A DNA stretch of 48,841 nucleotides, from positions 1 through 48,841 of the forward strand of contig JAHHTU010000015.1 in assembly GCA_020024455.1 (NCBI GenBank). Reading direction: 5' to 3'. The stretch comes from Anaerotignum sp. (lineage in GTDB: Bacteria; Bacillota; Clostridia; Lachnospirales; Anaerotignaceae). Of this stretch, positions 1 through 6,796 are shown piece after piece. The notes beneath the pieces are model-generated. The model was given only the letters and a program-made list of their open reading frames with translations. It did no database searches and was not told where the DNA came from. Numbering within the stretch: the stretch's first letter is position 1; every line of letters starts with the position of its first letter. Position numbers and translations under genes: made by a program.

Positions 1-202
1 GACAATATGCACAATATCTTATTTTTTATAATGATTTGCACTCCACTTTACAATATAAAAAACACCCATATTTTTCCTTTTTCTTCCTTTTTTCCATATA
101 ATATTGTGCAAAAAATAGCAATCTTTGCAGAAAAAATGCTTTCTTATTACTTTTGTATGATAAATTATGATAAATAAAGAAGTTTTTTCATTTTTATAAG
201 TA

Positions 203-249
203 TAAAAAAAAGAGAGATATTCTTTTTATGATATAGAATACATCTCTTT
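203..249 (-). terminator. Putative intrinsic terminator of mreB
   Basis: On the minus strand AAAGAGATGTATTC can pair imperfectly with GAATATCTCTCT and is followed by a run of eight T. It starts 12 bases past the mreB stop codon. The stem has a mismatch or bulge, so the call is moderate. Bases 1-202 further left are very AT-rich and show no gene. Confidence 0.5.
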
Positions 250-260
250 TCTTCCTATTC

Positions 261-1337
261 TTATTGTGGTTGTTCCGGTTTCTTTTTGAATCTTTTGAAT
301 AAACTAGCAAAAAAGCCTTTTTCCTCTTTTTCTGACGCACTACCGTCTGACATATATTCAATATATCTGCCTGTACCAATTGCCACACAGCTGACAGCAT
401 CTTCCACCACAGTTGCATGAATACCGGTTCTTTGCTCAATCAACTTATCCAATCCATATAACAAACTACCGCCACCTGTCATTACAATGCCTCTTTCATA
501 AATATCCGCAGCCAATTCGGGAGGTGTTTTTTCCAACACACCATGTACCGCTTCTGCGATTGCATCTACGGACTCCTGTAATGCCTCCAACATTTCTTCG
601 CTTGTCACTGTAATATTTTTGGGCAAACCGGTAATCAAATTTCTGCCTCTGACGTCCAATGTCACAGGTTCTGTACGTGCAAATGCTGTCCCAATCTGCA
701 TTTTCAATTCTTCTGCGGTTCTTTCCCCAATCAATACATTGTGTTTTTTCCTCATATATCGAATGATGGCATCATCAAAATTATCCCCTGCAATTTTCAA
801 AGAATAGCTTACAACAGTACCACCCAAAGATATAACTGCAATATCGGTTGTGCCACCACCAATATCTACCACCATACTTCCACACGCTCTGGAAATATCA
901 ATCCCTGCACCAATGGCTGCCGCAATCGGTTCTTCGATGATATGTACCCTTCTTGCACCGGCTTCTCTGGTTGCATCTTCCACAGCACGTTTTTCCACTT
1001 CTGTCACACTGCTTGGTACACACACTGCAATGGTTGGTTTTACAAAAGAGCGTTTTCCCATCGCTTTTTCAATAAAATATTGTAACATTTTTTCTGTCAC
1101 ATCATAATTGGAAATAACGCCTTCTCTTAATGGACGAATTGCCACAATATTGCCCGGTGTTCTTCCCAACATTCTTCTTGCTTCTTCCCCAACTGCCAAT
1201 ATGGAATTATTGTCCTTGTCAATGGCAACCACAGAAGGCTCTTGTATGACAATGCCCTGTCCTTTAATATAAACCAAAACGGTTGCTGTTCCCAAGTCAA
1301 TTCCGATATTTTCACCAAAACTCATAAAGTCTAACAT
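261..1337 (-). CDS. mreB: MreB/Mbl family rod-shape actin homologue
   Basis: Cytoskeletal actin-fold ATPase that guides lateral cell-wall synthesis at the inner membrane face. The 358-residue product has the family phosphate-1 motif IGIDLGTATV near residue 11, the phosphate-2 segment MVVDIGGGTTDIAVISLG near 155, the GERTAEELK segment and the adenosine motif MTGGGSLLYGL near 287. The C-terminal tail is Lys/Phe-rich (FFASLFKRFKKK) and may help membrane binding. The first ATG was chosen because AAAGGAG lies about 7 bases upstream; a second Met four residues on has no such site. No mreC or mreD follows, so this looks like a stand-alone mreB/mbl copy. It has its own candidate promoter. Mreb and Mbl cannot be separated by eye; the family call is secure. 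Confidence 0.95.
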   Translation of the reverse strand: MLDFMSFGENIGIDLGTATVLVYIKGQGIVIQEPSVVAIDKDNNSILAVGEEARRMLGRTPGNIVAIRPLREGVISNYDVTEKMLQYFIEKAMGKRSFVKPTIAVCVPSSVTEVEKRAVEDATREAGARRVHIIEEPIAAAIGAGIDISRACGSMVVDIGGGTTDIAVISLGGTVVSYSLKIAGDNFDDAIIRYMRKKHNVLIGERTAEELKMQIGTAFARTEPVTLDVRGRNLITGLPKNITVTSEEMLEALQESVDAIAEAVHGVLEKTPPELAADIYERGIVMTGGGSLLYGLDKLIEQRTGIHATVVEDAVSCVAIGTGRYIEYMSDGSASEKEEKGFFASLFKRFKKKPEQPQ

Positions 1338-1373
1338 ATCGTATCTCCTTTGTTTTTTCGTTCTCTTTTTTCC

Positions 1374-1402
1374 AGTATATCGAAAACCACAGCACTTGAA
1401 AA
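1374..1402 (-). promoter_or_regulatory. Candidate sigma-A promoter for mreB
   Basis: On the minus strand TTTTCA is followed, after 17 bases, by TATACT, 36 bases before the mreB start codon. The -10 is good and the -35 is weak. Confidence 0.45.
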
Positions 1403-1437
1403 GCCATTTTTGTAAAAATTCTTGTTTTTCCTGTCTT

Positions 1438-2619
1438 TTACATCATTTTTTGTTGTAATGTTTCGATTGCTGTTTGCAACTGTGTATCTTCCTTTGCTTC
1501 TATATGCAGATTGCCTTTTGTTTCTTTTGGCAATGCTACATATATATCCGGCTCAATGCCAACCCCATGAATAGACCTGCCTTTTGGCGTATAATATTTT
1601 TGAATGGTTACATTCAATCCAGAACCGTCAGGCAAAGTAAACAGTCTTTGTACCAATCCTTTCCCAAATGTCGTTGTTCCAATCAATTCGCCTCTTTGGG
1701 TATCTTGTATCGCACCTGCCAAAATTTCCGATGCACTTGCACTGTGTTCATTCACCAGCACCACCAACGGAATGTCAGTATAATTGGCATCGCAAATGGT
1801 ATCTTCCCGATGTCCCTCTTTATCCATCGTATACACCATTGTACCTTCCGGCAACAATTCATCACCGATTTGATGTGCAGCCCGAACCAATCCACCGGTA
1901 TTTTCTCTCAAATCCAAAATCAATCCTGCCATATGCTGTTTTTGCAATGCTTGTAAAGCATCTTGAAATTGTGCGTATGTATTTTCTCTGAAATTCGATA
2001 TGGAAATATATCCTATATCATCTTCCATCATTTCATATTGTACGCTATGCACCTGAATATCTTCTCTTGTCACTTTGATTGTTTTGGTATCGGCTGTGCT
2101 TGGTCTATAAATCTCCAATGTAACTTCTGTCCCCGCCTTGCCTTTGACCTTGTCGGAAACTTCTGATGCCTTCATACCTTTGATATTTTCGCCATCTACT
2201 GCTACAATTTTATCTTCTGCTTGTATTCCTGCCAAATCTGCCGGACTGTCCTTTGTCACATCTTTGACCACAATATAGCCATCATTTTCTGCATAAATGC
2301 TCACACCAATCCCAACAAAATGCCCGCTGTTTGTTTCCATCTGCTGTTTCAAGCTGTCTTCCGGCAAATAATATGTGTATGGGTCACCAATGCCCGCAAC
2401 CAAACCTGCATACATCATCTCTTTTGTCACATCAGCATCATATGCTTCCACATAATAATCTTCCAAATACGTTTCCAACAGTTGCAATTTTGCATATTCA
2501 CCGAAAAACGGCGGTAATTGGTGCATTTGTATCATCATATGTTTTCCACCATACAATACAGCAACCAATGCACAAGCTGCACCAAAGCCTTTCCAAAAAT
2601 CTTTTTTTTGCAATCTCAT
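1438..2619 (-). CDS. S41 family C-terminal processing protease (PDZ domain)
   Basis: Serine protease of the Ctp/Tsp family, expected at the outer face of the membrane. An uncleaved signal anchor is visible at residues 10-25 (FGAACALVAVLYGG). A PDZ domain covers roughly residues 95-180, with the FVGIGVS carboxylate-binding loop. The S41 catalytic domain follows, with EHSASASEIL giving the probable nucleophile Ser295 and FGKG giving the general base Lys320, the usual 25 residues apart. At 393 residues the length is normal. It lies between ftsEX and mreB on the same strand but is separated from ftsX by a strong hairpin, so it may be transcribed separately. In Clostridia a Ctp next to ftsEX is common and suggests a role in cell-wall hydrolase control (inference). 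Confidence 0.93.
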   Translation of the reverse strand: MRLQKKDFWKGFGAACALVAVLYGGKHMMIQMHQLPPFFGEYAKLQLLETYLEDYYVEAYDADVTKEMMYAGLVAGIGDPYTYYLPEDSLKQQMETNSGHFVGIGVSIYAENDGYIVVKDVTKDSPADLAGIQAEDKIVAVDGENIKGMKASEVSDKVKGKAGTEVTLEIYRPSTADTKTIKVTREDIQVHSVQYEMMEDDIGYISISNFRENTYAQFQDALQALQKQHMAGLILDLRENTGGLVRAAHQIGDELLPEGTMVYTMDKEGHREDTICDANYTDIPLVVLVNEHSASASEILAGAIQDTQRGELIGTTTFGKGLVQRLFTLPDGSGLNVTIQKYYTPKGRSIHGVGIEPDIYVALPKETKGNLHIEAKEDTQLQTAIETLQQKMM

Positions 2620-2697
2620 CGCCTCGCTGTTTGTTCATATTGTTTATGCTTATGAAAAAACTTTTAGAATTATCGCTGTTTTCTCAAAATATAAAAC

Positions 2698-2754
2698 CCC
2701 TGACAAACAACATCTGACAGCAGATTGCATTTGCCAATTTTGTTGTTTGCAGGG
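2698..2754 (-). terminator. Branched terminator after ftsX
   Basis: The arms CCCTGACAAACAAC (2698-2711) and GTTGTTTGCAGGG (2742-2754) pair with a single bulged A. Between them ATCTG-acag-CAGAT forms an inner hairpin, so the transcript could fold as a branched structure. On the minus strand it is followed by GGTTTTATATTTTG. It begins 12 bases past the ftsX stop. Confidence 0.7.
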
Positions 2755-2765
2755 ATTGTTTTTTG

Positions 2766-3668
2766 TTATACTTGTAAATGTTTACGAATAGATGTCACAC
2801 TACCAATCACACCCAACAAAACGCCCGACAACAACGCCGTAGGGATTAAGAATGCAAACACATCACCCGTTTGTCTAAAATGAATGAAGTTTGCAACAAA
2901 CGGTACATATTCATAAAATACACTGATGGATTTCCCATAAATCGGCAATCCTAACAATGCAGGCACAATCGCACCCACCAAACCAATCATCACACCTTCC
3001 AAAATAAACGGCCAACGAATGAACCAGTCTGTTGCACCCACATATTTCATAATGTTGATTTCCACACGTCTGTTCACAACAGAAATACGAATGGTATTTA
3101 TGATAATCATGACAGAGATAACACCCAAAATCAACATTACCAACACACCGGATACTTGGAATATTTTACTCACACGAATGAGTACCTCAGACAAAGATTG
3201 TCCATATTGGACATTCTCAATGCCTTCAATTTGTTCCAATTCTTTCAAAACCGGTGCTTGTGACTCAATCTGGTCCAACTCAATTTGGAAAGAATGGGAC
3301 AATGGATTGTTTGTATCGTCCAAACCAATGAAAATATCCTCATCTGCACCCCATTGTTCTTTTAAATTACTCAAAGAATCTGCTGGTGAAACATACGTCA
3401 CATTCGTCACGTGTTCAATCTTCATAATATCCACTTTCATACTTTCGATTTCATCACTGCTCATTTCTCCCTGCAAAAATACAGAAATCCCAATGGAATC
3501 CTCCATCTGTTCCAGCATATATTGCAAATTGCTTACCACGCAGTAAGAAAAAGACATAATGGAAATACAGGCAGCCACAGCAACGATAGACGCTACCGTC
3601 ATCAAGAGATTTTTTTTCAGCCCGCTAAATCCTTCTTTTATAAAATATTTGATTGTACTAGGCTTCAT
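2766..3668 (-). CDS. ftsX: Cell-division ABC permease FtsX
   Basis: Membrane subunit of the FtsEX complex, which transmits ATP-driven signals across the membrane to extracellular peptidoglycan hydrolases. The protein has an N-terminal membrane segment near residues 22-42, an extracellular domain of about 120 residues, and three C-terminal membrane segments (about 170-195, 215-240, 265-290), the FtsX layout. The gene overlaps the end of ftsE by 11 bases. I chose the ATG at 3668 because AAGGTGG stands 8 bases upstream; an in-frame ATG at 3674 and a GTG at 3680 lie too close to that site. The pair ftsE-ftsX is the standard order. Family assignment is firm; the start could be off by two to four codons. 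Confidence 0.95.
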   Translation of the reverse strand: MKPSTIKYFIKEGFSGLKKNLLMTVASIVAVAACISIMSFSYCVVSNLQYMLEQMEDSIGISVFLQGEMSSDEIESMKVDIMKIEHVTNVTYVSPADSLSNLKEQWGADEDIFIGLDDTNNPLSHSFQIELDQIESQAPVLKELEQIEGIENVQYGQSLSEVLIRVSKIFQVSGVLVMLILGVISVMIIINTIRISVVNRRVEINIMKYVGATDWFIRWPFILEGVMIGLVGAIVPALLGLPIYGKSISVFYEYVPFVANFIHFRQTGDVFAFLIPTALLSGVLLGVIGSVTSIRKHLQV

Positions 3669-4344
3669 CGTCATACCCACCTTTTTCTATATCTCTAATA
3701 ATATGCCCTTTTTTCAGTGTGACTACACGTTTTTGCATTTCATCTACAATATCTCTTGCATGGGTTGCCATGACAATGGTTGTACCTCTTTTGTTGATAT
3801 CTTCCAGCAAATTCATAATATCCCAAGCAGTATCGGGGTCTAAGTTCCCTGTTGGTTCGTCACAAATCAATATTGGCGGATTGTTTACAATCGCCCTTGC
3901 CAAAGCCGTTCTTTGTTGTTCCCCACCGGAAAGTTGGTTTGGATAGCTTTTGGCTTTTTGTGACAACCCCACCAAAGCCAACACCGCAGGCACATTTCTG
4001 CGTATCACACGACTGGGGGCTTCAATCACACGCATGGCAAATGCCACATTTTCGTATACGGTTTTGTTTGGCAGCAAACGGAAATCTTGGAACACAACGC
4101 CCAGATTTCTACGCAAATATGGAATTTGACTTTGTGTCAATGTATTTGTTTTCACTGTATTGATTACAATTTCCCCTTCGGTAGGGTCTAATTCTTTCAA
4201 AAGCAATTTAATCAATGTGGATTTCCCCGAACCACTGGAACCCACAATAAAGACAAAATCACCTTGTTTGATATGTAAATTCAATCCCTCAACGCCTTTT
4301 GAGCCATTGGGGTACATTTTTGTTACATTGGTCAGTCGAATCAC
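3658..4344 (-). CDS. ftsE: Cell-division ABC ATPase FtsE
   Basis: Cytoplasmic nucleotide-binding subunit partnering FtsX. The 228 residues carry Walker A GSSGSGKST (35-43), Q-loop VFQDFRLLP near 84, ABC signature LSGGEQQR (138-145) and Walker B ILICDEP (158-164) with catalytic Glu163, followed by TGNLDP, all typical of FtsE. The start is GTG at 4344, preceded by GGGAG at about 7 bases; no ATG is available in frame. It is the first gene of an ftsE-ftsX unit with a clear promoter and a tandem repeat upstream that may bind an activator. Confidence 0.96.
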   Translation of the reverse strand: MIRLTNVTKMYPNGSKGVEGLNLHIKQGDFVFIVGSSGSGKSTLIKLLLKELDPTEGEIVINTVKTNTLTQSQIPYLRRNLGVVFQDFRLLPNKTVYENVAFAMRVIEAPSRVIRRNVPAVLALVGLSQKAKSYPNQLSGGEQQRTALARAIVNNPPILICDEPTGNLDPDTAWDIMNLLEDINKRGTTIVMATHARDIVDEMQKRVVTLKKGHIIRDIEKGGYDDEA

Positions 4345-4410
4345 AATGTATCTCCCTTTCTTTTCAAAATCTGACGCAAAAGTGTATTTTCCGCCATAAA
4401 TACTTTACGT

Positions 4411-4439
4411 ATTATAGCACAAAAGATATATGGGAACAA
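4411..4439 (-). promoter_or_regulatory. Sigma-A promoter of ftsEX
   Basis: On the minus strand TTGTTC, 17 bases, then a perfect TATAAT, 66 bases before the ftsE start. A tandem 10-base repeat lies 9 bases upstream of the -35. Confidence 0.7.
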
Positions 4440-4448
4440 GGAAAAAAA

Positions 4449-4468
4449 GTTTAAGAAAGTTTAAGAAA
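4449..4468. repeat. Tandem GTTTAAGAAA repeat upstream of ftsEX promoter
   Basis: Two exact adjacent copies of GTTTAAGAAA give a 10-base period, one DNA turn, placed just upstream of the ftsE -35 box. Direct repeats with this spacing in this position are typical of OmpR-family response-regulator activator sites. The 12-mer TTTAAGAAAGTT inside it recurs at 14389-14400. Confidence 0.55.
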
Positions 4469-4491
4469 TATGAAATTTTCCGAAAAATAAT

Positions 4492-4526
4492 AAAACCGCC
4501 CTTCTGAAAATGAAAGGCGGTTTTTT
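4492..4526 (-). terminator. Terminator of the CdaR-like gene
   Basis: AAAACCGCC and GGCGGTTTT pair around a loop of about 15 bases. T-rich tracts flank both sides, so it could work in both directions, but the gene that ends here is on the minus strand 14 bases away. Confidence 0.85.
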
Positions 4527-4539
4527 CTTTTTTTGTTTT

Positions 4540-5631
4540 TTAATATGCCATTTTATCCATATACATCATATATTTGCTTACCATCAATGTGATTTTGAAT
4601 ATAATCGCATCATCGAAGTTACGCAAATCCAAACCGGTCATTTTTTGGAGTTTATCCAAACGATATACCAATGTATTTCTGTGGATATACAACTGACGGC
4701 TTGTTTCGGAAACATTCAGGTTGTTTTCGAAGAATTTGTTTACGGTTGCCAGTGTTTCGTCATCAAAATCGTCCATTGTCAAGCCATGCAGCACTTCTTT
4801 GATAAACATTCTGCACAATGGCAAAGGCAACTGATAAATCAAACGACCAATGCCCAGTTTTTCATAATTGACAATGAATTTGTCCGTTTCAAATATTTTG
4901 CCCACTTCCAACGCCATTTTTGCCTCTTTGTAAGAACGGGAAACATCTTTCAAATCTCCAACCACAGTACCGCTGGAAATATAAACTCTGCTGTTTGTTT
5001 CTGCGTTCAATGTTTCTTCAATGGCTTTTGCAATGCGGTCAATTTCGTCATTGGACTCTTTTTCACGCAATTCTTTTACCAATATAATGCTGTGTTCGTC
5101 CACTGCTGTCACAAAGTCTTTTGTTTTCGCAGGGAATATCCCTCTGACCATTTCCACAACATTCATTTCTTTATCAATATGTGTTTCAATCAAATACACA
5201 ATACGATTGACATTGTTTTCGATATGCAATTTTTTTGCTCTGCTGTAAATATCCACAAGCAATAAATTATCCAAAAGCAAGTTTTTGATAAAGTTATCTT
5301 TATCATATCTTTCTTTGTATGCGACCAAAAGGCTTTGTATCTGGAATGCGGCAATTTTACCAATGCGATACCCTTCTTCGTCCTCACCTTTTACCTGCAC
5401 CACATATTCCGGCACACCATTGTCATAAATCTTGAAATACTGATATCCCAAAATCAACTGACTTTCCGCTTGGGAACCGACAAAGTTTTCCACAGCATCA
5501 ATTTGTCTGCCAATCATGTTTTCCTCGGTTGTTGCAATGACTTTGCCCTCTTTTTCCACAACACTCAATTCTTTTCTGGTAATGTTTTTCAAGCCATCAA
5601 TGGTACTTTGCAAAATCTGATTAGAAATCAT
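4540..5631 (-). CDS. CdaR/PucR-type transcriptional regulator
   Basis: The 363-residue protein has an N-terminal region like the sugar-diacid recognition domain of CdaR (about 5-130), a middle GGDEF-like PucR region (about 130-290) and a C-terminal PucR-type helix-turn-helix near 305-350 with the hallmark NLNVSETSRQLYIHRNTL and YRLDKL. Such proteins are one-component activators of sugar-acid or purine catabolism, but no catabolic gene adjoins this one. Many clostridial genomes have this orphan copy of unknown ligand. The ATG at 5631 is preceded by GAGGTGAT at 7 bases. It forms a single-gene unit between terminators at 4492 and 5780. Ligand and targets cannot be read from the sequence. Confidence 0.85.
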   Translation of the reverse strand: MISNQILQSTIDGLKNITRKELSVVEKEGKVIATTEENMIGRQIDAVENFVGSQAESQLILGYQYFKIYDNGVPEYVVQVKGEDEEGYRIGKIAAFQIQSLLVAYKERYDKDNFIKNLLLDNLLLVDIYSRAKKLHIENNVNRIVYLIETHIDKEMNVVEMVRGIFPAKTKDFVTAVDEHSIILVKELREKESNDEIDRIAKAIEETLNAETNSRVYISSGTVVGDLKDVSRSYKEAKMALEVGKIFETDKFIVNYEKLGIGRLIYQLPLPLCRMFIKEVLHGLTMDDFDDETLATVNKFFENNLNVSETSRQLYIHRNTLVYRLDKLQKMTGLDLRNFDDAIIFKITLMVSKYMMYMDKMAY

Positions 5632-6047
5632 TCTATTATCACCTCAAAATTATCCTTTGTCTTATACTACCTTTTTTACCAAAACGCCTCGGATTGTTTC
5701 TGTTGAAATTAACCAAAAAAATATATTTTTGATATTATTCAAATACACTAAATCTATTTTATAACATAATACTAAAAAAAGAAAGAGATTTTGCAAAAAA
5801 AACATACAAAATCTCTTTCTCATTCATTTTTTCATAAAAAACGCAAACTTTTTGTATAGAAACTGTATTGTTTGTACGTTTTCTTATCATAAAAAAATAA
5901 TTTTCTCCTATTTTTTATTGTTCTTTTTTACCGACAACACATAACATTTGTTTTTTGCCAAAATAAATTGTGAACCGGTTGTTGGTAATTTTTATGACAA
6001 TCTTTTTTCATCATAAACCATTCTTTTGAGAAAACATACAAAAGCGA
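5632..6047. other. 416-base gene-free AT-rich spacer
   Basis: This stretch contains the strong hairpin at 5780-5820 and the upstream region of the CdaR-like gene. Bases 5821-6047, between the hairpin and the end of the polysaccharide operon, show no convincing gene. A 43-codon frame at 5759-5890 (minus) exists but runs through the hairpin and is rejected. Confidence 0.6.
5780..5820 (-). terminator. Strong hairpin terminator, end of the polysaccharide operon
   Basis: AGAAAGAGATTTTG (5780-5793) and CAAAATCTCTTTCT (5807-5820) are perfect 14-base arms around a 13-base loop. On the minus strand the stem runs into TTTTTTTAG. It is about 230 bases beyond the last gene of the operon (stop at 6048), so the mRNA would have a long 3' tail. 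Confidence 0.8.
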
Positions 6048-6779
6048 TTATCTTTGCTTTTGTTTTCTGAGTACTGTCATTGCAAATTTGGGCAAACGCA
6101 ACATTCTTTTCCATCTGGTCGGCTGTGTAATCAAACGATAAAACCATTCCAATCCCAATTTTTGGAATACTTTGGGGGCTCTTTTTACATTGCCTGCCAT
6201 CACGTCAAAACTGCCGCCAATCCCGATTGCAATTTTTGCCCCTGTTTCCTGCAAATGCTCCGCAATCCATTTTTCCTGTTTGGGCGCTCCCAATCCCACC
6301 AACAGAATCGATGGAGCTGCGTGTTGAATTTCCAAAATGATTTTATGTTCTTCCAAATCATCAAAATACCCGTTATGCCCCCCTACAATGTGCAAATTTG
6401 GATATTGCTTTTTCATTTGTCTTGCTGCCACAGCGGCAACCCCCGGTGCCCCACCAAAGAAATATACCCCTTCTTGTGTACCGTCTATGGCTTTGAATAA
6501 ATTCTGTACCAAATCATATCCTGCAACACGTTCTGTCAAACGAATTTCACTGTATCGAGATGCCCAAACCACACCGATACCATCTGGCACAACCAAATCT
6601 GCTTCTCTCAAAATTTTCATCAATTCTCTGTCATCTTGTGCCTCCATGACAATTTCAGGGTTTGGGGTACAAATGTAATGTTGTTTTCCATCTTGCAAAA
6701 ATCCCTTTGCCTTTTCCACAGCCTCCTCCATTGTCAAAGCGTCAAAAGGTACGTCCAATATTTGTGTCATTTTTCTCAT
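6048..6779 (-). CDS. tagA: WecG/TagA/CpsF family N-acetylmannosaminyltransferase
   Basis: GT26-family enzyme expected to add ManNAc (or a related sugar) to undecaprenyl-PP-GlcNAc at the cytoplasmic membrane face, the committed step of teichoic-acid-like or secondary cell-wall polymers. The 243 residues show the family segments CTPNPEIVMEA, DGIGVVWASR, ERVAGYDL, FFGGAPGVA, GLGAPKQEKWI and GGSFDVMAGNVKRAP in the usual order, with catalytic Asp probably in the VPDGIG loop. ATG at 6779 is used, with AAGGGGG about 12 bases upstream. It is the last gene of the operon, 17 bases after the GT4-CsaB gene. Next to a pyruvyl transferase it points to a ManNAc-containing, pyruvylated polymer (inference). 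The exact sugar donor is not proven. Confidence 0.92.
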   Translation of the reverse strand: MRKMTQILDVPFDALTMEEAVEKAKGFLQDGKQHYICTPNPEIVMEAQDDRELMKILREADLVVPDGIGVVWASRYSEIRLTERVAGYDLVQNLFKAIDGTQEGVYFFGGAPGVAAVAARQMKKQYPNLHIVGGHNGYFDDLEEHKIILEIQHAAPSILLVGLGAPKQEKWIAEHLQETGAKIAIGIGGSFDVMAGNVKRAPKVFQKLGLEWFYRLITQPTRWKRMLRLPKFAMTVLRKQKQR

Positions 6780-6796
6780 ATGTTTTTGTTTCCCCC

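Noticed and set aside
5759..5890. A 43-codon minus-strand frame with a TAGGAG upstream
   Set aside because: The ribosome site is 13 bases away, the frame runs through the strong hairpin at 5780-5820, and the product has no recognisable features.
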